64,000 nucleotides of DNA from Chondrus crispus. Taxonomy: Eukaryota; Rhodophyta; Florideophyceae; Gigartinales; Gigartinaceae. Under the pieces are notes generated by a model. The model was not told where the DNA came from. It saw only the letters and a list, made by a program, of their open reading frames with translations, and did not search any database. This document shows positions 30,692 to 41,957 of this stretch, in pieces; the first letter of the stretch is position 1; each line of letters opens with the position of its first letter. The stretch is from positions 408,216-472,215 of the forward strand of contig NW_005179250.1 of the NCBI RefSeq assembly GCF_000350225.1. Reading direction: 5' to 3'. Position numbers and translations under genes: made by a program.

Positions 30692-31870
30692 TGTAGTGCA
30701 ATACGCACCTGAAAAGGGGGGTGAAAAGAAAGGAAAATATTTGGATATGGAAAGTAGTCTGAGTTGGGGGACACACGTGTGAATAATTGCACAGTTTTAA
30801 TTTTTAATTATTTTATTTTATTTAGTTAATTAGTTGGCATTAATTTTGCTGACACTAGATTAGATCTAGGATCTAGCGCCGCGAGCCACTGTAGTGGCTC
30901 CGGCGGGGCGATATATACCTTAGCCCTCTGACCACCAAGTCAGTAAAGGTAACCCGAGTTGCCGGAGTTGAATGTCGCCTTGGTCGAAGTCCGTCTCTAC
31001 CAAGACGCTCCCTTTTACCTAAGCCTACGGCATCCTTCAGCGCTCGGGGGTCCCCTTCCTTTTTCCTTTATTTCCCAATCAAACCCGAGTTGCCAGAGTT
31101 GAATATCGCCTTGGTCGAAGTCCGTCTTTCCCAAGACGCTCTCTTTTACCACAGATTACGTTATCCTTTGCGCTTCGGGGTTCCCTTTCCTTTTCCTTTA
31201 TTTCACCTATCCTTTTCTATTTCTACCTCTATTTCTATTCCCCTATCTTATGTTGGTGCCATCGGCTTTGGTTGCGACCGGACCGGTGTAGGTGTCTTTG
31301 CCATCGGGCGACACGTGGGTGTAGCGCTGCTACTTGTTTACGACCACCGACGGAGGCTGTTGCAACGACGTTTCCCTCGAAGGTCCTGTTGTGTATACAG
31401 GACAGTGTTGGTTCTATCTGATACAAGTTGCGACCGTTCCGGTGTCGGTACTTTTCCATCGGGCAGTACGGAGGTGTAGCGCTGGTACGTGTTTGCTAAT
31501 TCCCGACGAGCTGCGTTGCGACGCCCCCGTCGAAGACCTTATCAAGGGTATAAGGTGTAACAGGCGCTTCGCGAGCATTGGATTTACGACCCATCGGGCC
31601 CGGCTTCCTAATTACCGCCCCGAACTCGCCGAGCAACTGCCTGTACAAGACTCTACCACCATTCGTCCAGGGGCGGGCCTCTTCCTTTTGCCCTCCCCCC
31701 TGTCAGGGACTTGAGCTACTGTGGGCCGCAAACCCACTTAAAGGGAAAGGGAGAATCGGACACTCCGTAGGGCTGTGCCGTCGGCAACTCTTGTTGGTTG
31801 TTGTTTGTTGGTTGTGTTGTCGCTGGACCGTTGGACCCTGGTTCCGGCCTGACAGGCACATTGCGCTACA
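30692..31870 (+). repeat. B1 5' LTR, 1,179 bp
   Basis: It begins TGTAGTGCAAT and ends ATTGCGCTACA, matching inverted ends; the primer site follows four bases later. An AT-rich block (TTTTAATTTTTAATTATTTT) lies at about 30796-30830. It contains a 131-bp internal tandem duplication that is single in B2 and B3. Confidence 0.85.
30951..31212 (+). repeat. 131-bp tandem duplication inside the B1 LTR
   Basis: Two units start with AACCCGAGTTGCC at 30951 and 31082. Unit 1 carries the variant seen in B3 (GAATGTCGCC, TCTCTACC, CCTAAGCCTACGG). Unit 2 carries the variant of B2 (GAATATCGCC, TCTTTCCC, CCACAGATTACG). The LTR is therefore a recombinant of two subfamilies. Confidence 0.8.
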
Positions 31871-31874
31871 TAAG

Positions 31875-31892
31875 TGGTCTCCCGACCTAGAA
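31875..31892 (+). promoter_or_regulatory. B1 primer-binding site (tRNA-Tyr type)
   Basis: TGGTCTCCCGACCTAGAA, identical in B2 (51394-51411), B3 (60215-60232) and A2 (minus, 49320-49303). The complement has CCA, A73, G72 and C61 in tRNA register. G72 implies C1, the hallmark of eukaryotic tRNA-Tyr. Confidence 0.7.
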
Positions 31893-31962
31893 TCTGGAAC
31901 TGAAATCAGAAGTCGGAAATAGGTAAATTAATTCGATAGGTCTCGTTTATTAAGAGCGGACC

Positions 31963-34239
31963 ATGGCATCAAGCCAACCCAAGGACGTCGGTCCTGGGGT
32001 CAGGAGGGCTGGATCAGCTCAAGAGTCGAGGATTCCGCGTGGACCTCGTACGCGAAGCCAAGGAAATTCGGCTGCTGATCCAGTTGCAGAAGCGTCCCCT
32101 TCGGGGACGGCCGTTGAGAAGAACGGCCTGGAAGAGAAGTTCGAAAAATAGAGCGAGGAGGTTCGTCAGGAGACGAAGAACAAGCTCGACGAACTTCTGG
32201 GTGTTTTTCAGAAGCAACAGGAGTTGCTAAAATCCGAGTTCCACGCTGCGCTTGAAGAGCTGATAGCCCGTGTGGTTCTCGTTGAGAATTTAGGTACCGA
32301 TGCGTCCCAGGGCCGAGATCCGGAAGTGCTGGATTCGCTGAAGCTCGCCGCGAAAGAAGCGCGGCGAGACGCGAATCAGGCCCTGGAAACGCTGGCCAAG
32401 ACAAGGGACAGCATCGACGACCGGTTCTACCGCGCTTCGCGGCGACTCAAGGACCTTGAGCAAGCTGCGGGCCGGGCCGAACCAAGTTTGGACGCCGGAT
32501 CGCTCTCCGACGGAGAAGAAACCGACAGTCCAACGAAGAAGGACAAGTCAGTCCGAACCCGGGATTCCAAGTGGAGGAAACCCAAGTCGGCCAAGGGCCG
32601 AAAGAAGAAGAAAAGTCACTGTAGTGACGACCGCGAAAATTGCGACTCAAATTCGGAGTCGAATGTTTCAGAAGAAAATGGTGACGACGGTTCGTCGAAC
32701 CATTCAAGAAATTCCGACCGAAGATCGACAGACGGAAATGGAATTTCGTCAAATAAGAAGAGCTCCAAAAGAGGCGGAGTCACTTCGTCTGCCTCGCGGA
32801 GAGATCAAGAAGCGGAACCAGAAGACATCGCGACGCGGCGCGGACCGCGATGGGAGGGGTTGGAGGAATTAAATCTGACCAACCACCTCTTCAAGAAGTT
32901 GCTTTCGTACGGGACCTACCGCCTGCGGAACCTGCAGACACGTTTGTCGGGCAAGCGGCGGACCGCCGTGCGAAAGATCAGAAGAGACATACCACCGAAG
33001 GTGAAGAGAGACAATACGTTCACAGGAGACGATGGCATATTGGTTCTAGATTTTTTAGCTAAGATAATCCAAGAATTCGACACCCAGGAGATGAACGAAG
33101 GCCAAGCGATCCGCTTGCTACCGGAGTTCCTCAGCGGAATCGCCTTGAGGCAGTACACTTCCGTGTCCCAAACGGCGGGGTCCCATCATGAGAAAGTATC
33201 CGTCTGGCCGGAGGCCGTATTGCGAAGCTTCGCCACCGATGAGGCAATCCGCCAAGCCGTACTCGCTTTACGGGAAGTACAGCAGCTACCGTCTGAGGAC
33301 GAGATGGAATTTTATATCCGTCTGACAGACGCGAGCAATCCATGTGGAAACGTATATTCGATGGAAGAACAGATGACAATGTTTATTGAAGGACTCGATT
33401 CGAGTATCAAGCCGATGGTATCTCAATACCGACAAGACAATCGGGACGTTTCGTTTTTGGGACTAGTTAATTACGCGAAGGCGCATGGCCCGGCGAGCCG
33501 CGCCAAGGAGAGGAAGACTAGGAGAGTCACCATCCAAGCGCCAGCGACGTTAAGGACGGGGGGGAAGCAGAAGCCTTCGCACCCCACGCGAAAACCCCGC
33601 GGCGCTGTCCACTTGGCCGACTCACTGTCTGCGTCCAGAGGATCTAGTACTGTTGATCAGGAAGAAAATGGATACGCAGGAGCCCTGGTCGCCGAGGGCG
33701 ACTTTTATGACCCCTTCGAGGGGTATGGAGACGAGGATCACGGGGCTAGTGGGATGTCTACGCTACAGACGCCCACGTATACGACGGACTCGTATACAGA
33801 GGCCGAGGATCCCGTGTTAGCGTTTCGAGGGCGCGGACACACGCCAGCGCCAAGAATTCCGATGGAAGACAAGGGTACGGCCTTCAGAAGACCGGGCTGG
33901 ACGGGCCGGCCGACGGCCCGAGGACCGCCAAGGTCGCCGTACCCTCAGAAGAAGCATGGCCTCGTATGCTACCATTGCTACGAGAAGGGCCACGGAGCGC
34001 CTACGTGTTTGCTCTCGTTCCGAGAGATGCACCGAGTTCTGAAGAACTACGAGATGCTCTCCCCGATGGAGAGGTTGGGAATTCCGTCGACAACTTACCT
34101 GAAGGTAAAACAGTGGATCGAATCACAGGCGGCGAGCACACCGAGTGCCTCTGCCGAAGGCTCGAACCGGACATCAGGAAGGCCGGCCGCGGGGCCGTCG
34201 TCGGATTGGAGAAGAAATCCGCAGCAGCAGGAAAACTAA
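31963..34239 (+). pseudogene. gag: B1 gag, broken
   Basis: Gag of family B, starting MASSQPKDVGPG like B2 and about 97-98% identical to it. It has an N-terminal acidic/basic coiled-coil-like region, a Ser/Asp/Arg-rich linker (SNSESNVSEENG), a capsid-like middle (EEQMTMFIEGLDSS) and a zinc knuckle, CYHCYEKGHGAPTC, near 33.97 kb. It has one or two breaks. The pol frame overlaps its end in the -1 register, as in B2, consistent with the frameshifting common in this family. Confidence 0.8.
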
Positions 34240-34614
34240 GGGGGGGAATCTCAAAAAATTCGAAAGGAGAGACATGTGTCCGGCGAACCATGTCCGGGAC
34301 CCAGTTCCGTTCCCCGCTTTTAGCGAAGGAGGCAGTCGACGACGAGGAGACACTTGGAATCATCGATAACTCGAAGGGACCCATTGGGGTCAAGAAGATT
34401 CTGCGAAGAGGCAAGGACGATCCGCTGGAGCAAGTCCGACGCCCCTGGTACAGGGTCAAGCGCGGGGAATGTCCCGAGAAGATTTTAGTCCTTGCGAGGA
34501 AAAACTACAAAGTCTTCGCGGACATCGGACCGACTGTCGGATTGATGAGCCGTGTACTGTCCGTGTTGGACACCGGCGCGGGACCTAATCTCATCCGGAG
34601 ATCCAAGCTTCCCG

Positions 34615-34943
34615 GCGGTCCGTCGCACGAGCACACGCCAGCGTCTGATGAAGAGATTTGCGGTCCGTCAGTCCCGGGGGACGCTGATGGGTGCTCGTAG
34701 ATGTTGAGGTGGGGTGTTACCGTGGTTTTTGGCTGCGGAGGACGCTCGGTTGTATTATTTGGCATATATCTTGGTATTGTATAGGCCCTAGCGCTTTGGT
34801 GAGTAGGTCGGCCGGGTTGTGCGCTGTCGGTATGTGTTCAGCTACGTGGTCTGCGCATGGGATGCGGTGTTACAAGTGGTGGTGGCGTACATCTATGAGC
34901 TTTCTTAGGAGCGTTGGGGCAGAGTTTTCTGCTACTTGGATTG
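34615..34943 (-). mobile_element. Ty1/copia fragment (C-terminal RNase H)
   Basis: From about 34943 down to 34690 the minus strand encodes the end of a copia RNase H: IQVAENSAPTLLRKLIDVRH, then HIPTAHNPADLLTKALG, the standard copia closing motif. The element A2 starts at 34944 within it, so the copia element was already present when A2 arrived. Its continuation is not found beyond the far end of A2. The stretch 34615-34690 may be its 3' tail. It is broken and old. Confidence 0.7.
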
Positions 34944-35643
34944 TGTAGCATAACACCCCCAGACGACTGGAGGTGTATGCGCAGTTCGACCTGTAGACCC
35001 CGTTCGAACGGGAAGACGGGTGAAGCACTAGCTAACGAGGCAGGGAAGCGGGCCCTGGTAGCGGTGTGGTAGAGCGGGAAGGTCGGGGACGAGCGCACGC
35101 GCGGGCCGATCTACGCCTCGACGCCCCGGAGCAGCGCTGGGTAACGTACCAGCGCTGACGGGCGGAGGCGGATCTAGGCTCGCTCGCGCACGCGTGTGTC
35201 CCGTACCCGCTCCCTTCCTCCTAACGCGCGCGAAGGCGAAGGCGCGTAGTTAGAATAAGCTAGGTGGACTGACCTTGGCGGTCGGTTGTGGACAAGTCCG
35301 TGGTTGTCCCCCTCCGCCGCCGTCGGTCCGCTCCATATTTAATATACAAAACAATCTATCATAACACTACAGTACCGAGGTACTGTAGTGGGCTACTGTA
35401 GTACAGGTCGGCCTGCACTGTAATACTGTCAGCTATGTCGAGGCTGACAGTACACGTATTACCCGTGGTGCGTGCGCGCTTCGTTCGCGCGCTGTACACG
35501 TGTGTACGTGTATGCGCGTGTCCCTTGTCCTCGTGGTGTACACGTGGACACGCGCGGTTGTACTGTAGAGCTCCACGCTCTACAGTAGCTGATCTAGTTC
35601 TTGATCTAATCTAATTTAAACCCCCAGGGGGGGTTATACTACA
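34944..35643 (-). repeat. A2 3' LTR, 700 bp
   Basis: On the plus strand it begins TGTAGCATAA and ends TTATACTACA. It shares blocks with the A1 LTR (CAGCGCTGG, GATCTACGCCTCGACGCC, TATTTAATATA) but is clearly a different subfamily. Hairpins include an 11-bp stem at 35366-35389 and a 10-bp stem at 35562-35586. Confidence 0.92.
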
Positions 35644-35676
35644 CGGCCCCCCCTCAAGACTGAACGTCCGCGTTCA
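35644..35676 (-). promoter_or_regulatory. A2 polypurine tract with duplicate of the pol end, at the 3' LTR
   Basis: The minus strand reads codons L-N-A-D-V-Q-S, a stop, then GAGGGGGGGCCG against the LTR. This repeats the end of pol (41922-41957) and almost equals the A1 pol end at 14000-14032. Confidence 0.7.
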
Positions 35677-35702
35677 GTACTCTCGGGCTTGTAGAGGCGG
35701 CC

Positions 35703-38146
35703 ATGTCGGATCCCCTCCCTGTAATCCTGGACTTGACCCAGGTTCCAACCGTCGTGCCTTGCGCGTCGTCCATCGCCCGGTTTCCAAGCGTCCGCTCCTC
35801 CGCGCTCTCCCTCGAAGTTCCCTCTCCTCTTCGGCGCACCGTATTCTTACGGGTGATCGGCGTCCGCTCGTTGCGGTACGCTCGTCGCGTCACCGCGACC
35901 ACCCCCCTTTTTGTGAGGCGGCTCAAGTCCGTGGTGACCATGTCGTCTCCCTTGGAGGGTCGACCCTCCCCGCCTGCCGTTGCTTCCTCCTTGCCAGCGG
36001 AGTCGGTGCCCCCGCATTCCGCACCCTTACCTTCCCTCTCGGGAACTCCTGGACGTTCCATACCCATGGTCGCCGGGTTCGTGCCCACGGCGCGTACTGT
36101 GGCGATCGCGCGCCAATGGTCCCCAATCCCTCCCTTCCAGAAGGTCCGGGGCTCGCGCGAGTCAACGTCCTCCGTTGAGCTCGGGACGCGCGAGCCCCTC
36201 CCTTCCGACACGTTGGCGGGGCAGCAAGCCGTCCCGCGGCCACGCCAAGCTTTTGGAGGAACCTCAGCGCGATCTCTTCGAACCGTGGGGCAGGGCGGAG
36301 ACGCGGTCAACGCTCTGTCCGAGTGGTTTGGGGTCCCACTCGAGCGGTCGTCCCCGCTCCCCTTGACCGGTTACGGTTCGCTTGGTGTCAGTATGCCCGC
36401 TCTGGCATCACTGTAGGCGAACTGTTGACGCGCGAGTCGCTTCGACCGGACTTGTTGCGCGTCCGTAAGGTGTATGAGGCAGGGAGAGAGGAGGAGGCTT
36501 CCCTCGTGTTGGGGCGCCTCCTCTCCGAAGGCGGCGGGGCGGCGTATCAAATTCCCGCAGCGATCGTTGGCGATCGCACGTTCGCCTATAGCTTGGACGA
36601 GGTGGAGTATGTGGATCGAATGGCCACCTATCTACTCCACCGCGGGCCGTCGACCCCTCGCGAGTTCGTCCTATCCAAGATCCCGGGGCTATACGTGAGC
36701 CCTCGGCCATTTGCCTATTCGAAGGCACGCGTCGCCTTACAGAAATCGGCCTGTTCTCTGATGCGTCTTCACCACGTCGCCATTGCTCCCCATGACTGGG
36801 CGGCGTATTTCCACTCCGTAGAGGCAGACGGACATGTATTTCGGTCAGCCTCTTTCGAGGGAGTCCTGTCCCCGAGCGATTTTCCGCGGCTCCCCGAAGT
36901 GGTGAGGGAGGCCCTCCCTTCGTTGGGAGTCCATCCCCTACTCCCGTATGTCCTGAAGCACTTCGGGGTGGCTTGCGCGGACCGGAGGCATCCTGCGCGT
37001 GACGATCTGATACATAACGTTGAGAGGGAGTGGGCCTGGGCCCTTGGAAATGCTTTCATGAACGAAGTATCCATACACGGGCCGGTGTTCGTACAGCCGA
37101 TCGGAGTGTTGGCCAATTTGGGAAGGGTCGCGTGGGATCTTCCGAGCGTACCCCTCCATCCCCTCGAAAGAAGTACCCGACATGTGCCCTGGACGTACGC
37201 ATTCGCCCTCAAACTAATGCATCGAGCGGGCGACGCAGGAGAACGTCATCTCCACCACTGGACTGACTTTACCACCGGAATACAGTCTTCGTTCCTCTCA
37301 TATGACCATCGATCAGACGCCTTTGTGGCGCGGCCGGGGCCCCTGGTGTCCTCCTCGAGGCCCTCTGGGGGCGGGGGCGGAGTCGGCTCCGCCTCACGAT
37401 TGGCAAGGAAAAAGCGTTACCGAGATTTGGACGGTGAGTCCCCGGCGTATCCGTTCGCGGGGACGAACCCGCGACCCGAGTTATCGGGAGCCGTGTGCAA
37501 TCCTCGCCCGGCGGTGAGCTCGCAGGTTCCTCCAGTACCTCCTCTCAATTCCGTACCGAGTCGTGTCGTTACGAACTGGGCCACGGTACGTCGCTCGACG
37601 CTCAGTCGGGACGACCTTCGCGACATACCGGTATTAATTCGCGCCCTCGAGGACACGAGCGACCGGTCGTGGCAAGTAGACAGACTGCTTAGCACTCTCG
37701 CCAGTTGGTATTTAGGGCGAGGTGAGGAGGTTCGCGGCATCGCCTCCCAGCGTGATTCGCACATGTCCGAACTGTGCCACGCACGCAGCGAATTGGAGAG
37801 GGTGCGCGAGGTCATGGCCGCGCAGACCGGGGTCCTCGAGCGAACGACCGCCGATCGGGACCGGTGCCGGGCCGAGAGGGATGCGCTACGTGGTCTCCGC
37901 AAGGCGCCTCCGGTCACGACGCGTCCGGCTTTGCGGGACCCATACGAAAATCGGGGACGTGAGGCTCCCGTGACCGATCATGCCACAGCCCTCGAGGGCG
38001 GTGAGCTGAGCTGGAGCCGCGACAACGAGTTAGCAATGCCTCCTGTCGAGGGGTTGGGCTCAGGGCTACCCCACCATCCCAGTTATTGCCCTCCGGGTCT
38101 TTACGGACCGGACCCTACAGCGGCGCCCAACGGCTCGAGCCGTTAA
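35703..38146 (+). pseudogene. Antisense extra gene of element A2, broken
   Basis: Homologue of the A1 antisense gene, starting MSDPL 60 bases inside the 3' LTR and ending at the same conserved tail (HPSYCP plus a short stretch closing in SSR). The core (GVPLERS, RTFAYSLDEVEYVDRMA, PGLYVSPRPFAYSK, NVEREWAWALGNAF, RHVPWTYAF) is about two thirds identical to A1. The basic patch ARKKRYRDLD and the C-terminal coiled-coil-like segment (ELCHARSELERVREVMAAQ) are kept. It has about one break. The function is unknown and there is no membrane segment. Confidence 0.8.
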
Positions 38147-38717
38147 GTTCGCGGGAGTCAAGTCACTTCGACCTTTCATCCCCATAAGCCATTCTCCTTT
38201 CCATTTTGTTCCCCTTGATTTCCTTTCTTCTTTCCTTGCGCCGACCCGCCTAGATTCTTCTGCGGGTCTTCCCTCGAGGTCGGTCAGGAAGGGGGACGCC
38301 AGTTCGTGCGGGAGGGTCCGGCATTCGCACCTCCCTTGGCTCACCGCTGTCATCGAATCGGGAGCGCCGCCACCGCCTCAGGTGTATCTCGGGGAGGGTT
38401 CGGGTCCCTCCCTGCATGTCGGGGGAGGCCAAACGTCGGTGTTCCCTATTACCCCTGGCCTCCTCTTCTCGAATCCCGCGTACTGTTTACTGCCAATCGG
38501 GCGCTATTCCTCGCGGCGACCGTCCCGCAGGGGTCTCGACGTCCCTTCTCATTCCGGATGTCCTATCGTGAGGGCGTCGGTCTGCTTCCAACCGGCTGAT
38601 GGGGTCGCAGGGGGTGAGCACGGGCCGTACCCCCTTGGTCGGTGTCCGTGCGGCGTGTACCAGTCGGCTGGTACAAGCTGTACCTTCGATACGCGTCCGG
38701 AGGCCGGGCGTCTCGTG
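38147..38717. other. A2 stretch between antisense gene and solo LTR
   Basis: About 570 bases downstream of the antisense gene, perhaps its 3' untranslated region. It is pyrimidine-rich at first (CTTTCCATTTTGTTCCCC). No gene is seen. It ends with TCGTG, the target duplicate of the solo LTR. Confidence 0.45.
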
Positions 38718-39423
38718 TGTAGTATAACCCCCCCTGGGGCCTTTTTAGTTAGATTAGATCAACAACAGGATCCCCTACTGTAGAGCTCGACGCTCTACAG
38801 TACAACCGCGCGTGTCCACGTGTACACCACGGGGACAAGGGACACGCGCATACACGTACACACGTGTACAGCGCGCGAACGAAGCGCGCACGCACCACGA
38901 GTAATACGTGTACTGTCAGCCTCGACATAGCTGACAGTATTACAGTGCAGGCCGACCTGCACTACAGTAACCCACTACAGTACCTCGGTACTGTAGTGTT
39001 ATGATAGATTGTTTTGTATATTAAATATGGAGCGGACCGACGGCGGCGGAGAGGGACAAGCACGGACTTGTCCTCAATCGACCGCCAAGGTCAGTCCACC
39101 CAGTTTATTCTAAACGTCGCCTTCGCTCTTCGCGCGCGTTTAGTCGGAGCCGAGCCGGAGTGGACGCGCAGCACGCGAGCGAGCACGGAACCGCCTCCGC
39201 CCGTCAGCACTGGTACGTCACCCAGTGCTGCTCCGGGGCGTCGAGGCGTCGATCTGCTCGTGCGTGCACGCGTCCCTGCTCGCTCCCGCTCTACCACCGC
39301 TACCCGGGCCCGAGCCCGGTTCCGTAGCTGGTTGGCCCGCTTCATCCCTTCTCCGATCCGGGGTCTACAGGTCGAACTGCGCATACACCTCCAGTCGTCT
39401 GGGGGTGTTTATGCTACATCGTG
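38713..39423 (+). repeat. Solo LTR of family A (701 bp) with 5-bp target duplication
   Basis: The LTR spans 38718-39418, starts TGTAGTATAA and ends TTATGCTACA on the plus strand, so its orientation is opposite to A2. TCGTG occurs at 38713-38717 and 39419-39423, a perfect 5-bp target-site duplication as expected for Ty3/gypsy integrase. No internal sequence remains, so an element inserted here and then collapsed by LTR-LTR recombination. It resembles the LTR at 49322-50025 more than that at 34944-35643. Confidence 0.93.
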
Positions 39424-41921
39424 CACGTTGTGCGCGGAGCATGCGTCTGGGCGTCATGCACGTGCACTGTTGTCCGTGTAATTTCGCTTCCCTCTAATTT
39501 TCTTCCTCTTTTTGGGGTAGGGCGGTGGCTGTTTGTTGGAGCTCCGACCCGCGGATATGGGCAGATGGCGGACCTTCTCGTCTTCCCCTCGTAATTTTCC
39601 AGCTCCTCATCGCATCGTCCTCCACCGTTCCCACCCCCGAGTGCGGATATCGGCATCCGCTTCGCGCTACATGCGACGAACGCTACCGCGGGGGAGTTGC
39701 TACGCGACGTGGGAACGGTCCGGGGGGGAAGTTTTGTCGACCCAGTTTGTAGGGCGGACCGGTGGCGTGGTTGCGCGACGACGATGCGCACCAACTGCGT
39801 TAGACCTTGCCGTAGAGAGTGCGGTGCGTGTGCGCGTCGTCGGTGTGCCTCTGTACACTCGAATCGGCCTGGCTGTACTACTGCGGCGCGAGTGAGGGCT
39901 CGCTCTCGAACTTGCTGCAACCACGCGGCTCCTCCTTTCTGTCCACGGCCACCTCTTGAGCCCCCTGCGGCGTGGGGCAGTGCGGTGTGACGCTCCGAAG
40001 CGATGCCCGGTGTGTCGGGGAGGACGTCCGTCCCTATTCTTAAGACGTTTCCGCTTCAAACCATCATTTGGGATCTCAAAGATTCTGACAGAGATCGCTC
40101 TGTCCGCAATCTGCGTCCCCTCCAGTGATGGAGGAATTACGGAAGTGGCATCCACCCCCTTGTCTTTTAGCATAGCAGAACTCAAAACATCCTTCCTCGC
40201 ATTCCTGTTCTTGTCTTGTCGTATCTGCCCCTTATACCAAGTCGTCGACGGTGACGCGTGGTTGAGCCGCACGACGACACGGAGCGCGCTCCGCAGTCCC
40301 TCGACGCGCACCTCCTGGCCCACGACGTCCGTGGCAGACGCCCACACCGTGGCCATCCCTCTCGAATCGCCGCAAACGACCACACACCCCTCTTACGAAC
40401 TGCACAATTCCTAGGGCGGGGGCGTCCCTGTGCACGGGTGCAACCTTCCCGCGCGCGAGCACACGACTGCTCTGGAGCTCGATCCCGCGCACTTTATCCT
40501 CCAAGTCGCCCTTCGCGACGCACTCGGCACCCGGCGCGACGGCCAGCGCACGCGTGGCAACGGTAGGTTGTGGAGTCGTATACGTATCTGCGGGGCACAC
40601 GATCCGCGTGCGGCCGTCGGTTGCATGTTGGACGTACCGCACGCTAGTACACGTGCCGCACGTGCCCACGATTTCCGATGAAATTTTTGCTCCATTTTTT
40701 CTTTGGACATGACAGCGGCATGCCGCACAAGCGTACGCACCCGTGCGTACGTGCACTCTCCCATACTGTCCCTTTCTCGCCAATGTCTGCGTATGGTGGC
40801 GGTTCGTCGCTGGGCCAGCGGCGCGTTGGATTTGGCGTACACTGTACCTCGTGAGATATTTTCCCTTATTCTTCGGGTTGTTTCCCAATTAATTTTGGGA
40901 TACCGCTGCAAAAGCGGCGGCGGAGTCGTCGCCGAGCGCCAGGGCCAACCAGGTGTATTAATGTCGGACTGGGGTGGCGGCCGTTCGTCCGCACCTCCCG
41001 CCCTGCATTGGCTTGGCTGTATGAACCAAAGGGAACCCAAGAGCCCTTCGGGGGCACGCTCGCCGCGATGACTTGTTTCGCGTGCCTGCCACCACGTGAG
41101 GCTTCCTGCGCTCTCGTTCCTGTCTGCGCTTCGCGCGGGAGCAGGATACCGAAGCATCCTCCGCAAAAGGGTCCGACGCGCCCAGCGGCATCTAACCGCG
41201 CTATCCAGAGACCACGCGGGCGAAGTCGCCTTACCGCCCTTAGTCCGTGATTACGAGGAACGTTCTTCTCTGGGCAGTACGTAAAGCCTGTTGTTTCGGT
41301 GTCGCGAAGTTGGGCTTCGTCCGGCAGTACTTCTTGACGTCCTTCTCTCCTGACCGTTGGCCTTGTGTTCTGGAGCGCTGTTGGAGACCAAACGTGTTCT
41401 CCTCGCTCCTACTCGTCGTTCTAGTGCCTTTTTTCGTAAGACTGTACAGTTTGTCTTCTCCTTCGCGCCAGTTGGCGCAGCTCCCTGAGGCGCCCGTAGA
41501 GAGACAAGGGATTCGGATCCCTTGTATTAAGGCCGGAGCGTGAGTGGGCTCGTGGCTCCAGGGTGTTGTTCGCTCTTCGGGGGACTCGGCGTCCTCCATC
41601 CATAAGTTCCCTACTGTGGGCGACCTCACGTCCGTTGGACGTCTCAGCTCGAGGTTTCTGAACTGAACCGAACGGTCGGCGGCCTCGAGTGAGAGGGCGC
41701 CTAACCCCTTGTATCTTCGATCGGTACGAAGGCCCAACATTTTTTCAGGCAGTTCGTACTGTCCTGTTCTTATGTCTCGCGTCCTTGAGGCGCGGGAAGT
41801 CAATACGACTTGACTTTAATACGTCCTCGGCTGTGACCCTCCGATAAGGTCAGCCATTCTCATGCGCCTCCCCTTTTAGTCTGTTCGTGCAGGTTGGGGT
41901 TAATCCGCGAAGGAGCGGTTG
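39424..41921. other. Unassigned A2 stretch between solo LTR and pol
   Basis: About 2.5 kb. On the minus strand, about 39990-40700 looks more protein-like than its surroundings (for example VLSSAMLKDKGVDATSV and CVAKGDLEDKVRGIEL in different frames), but I recognise no family. The remainder is Arg/Pro-rich chance coding. It does not align by eye with the matching A1 stretch. No RNA gene is seen. Confidence 0.4.
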
Positions 41922-41957
41922 AGGGCCCCCCCCTTAAGCGTGGACGTCCGCGTTCAC
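41922..41957 (-). promoter_or_regulatory. A2 second polypurine tract directly after the pol stop
   Basis: The minus strand reads the pol end N-A-D-V-H-A-stop and then a long G run (AAGGGGGGGGCCCT). It is the partner of the copy at 35644-35676, about 6 kb away beside the 3' LTR. Confidence 0.65.

Larger units (their letters stand above)
30692..34614 (+). mobile_element. B1 5' part: Ty3/gypsy element, LTR to start of protease
   Basis: A family B element inserted into the integrase region of C. It comprises an LTR at 30692-31870, primer site 31875-31892, gag about 31963-34239 and the start of pol overlapping the gag end. Homology to B2 stops at 34614 in the protease region, where the minus-strand part 24307-28314 takes up. 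The two parts barely overlap and together span LTR to chromodomain, which suggests one copy split by an inversion. It is broken, with one or two breaks in gag. Confidence 0.88.
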
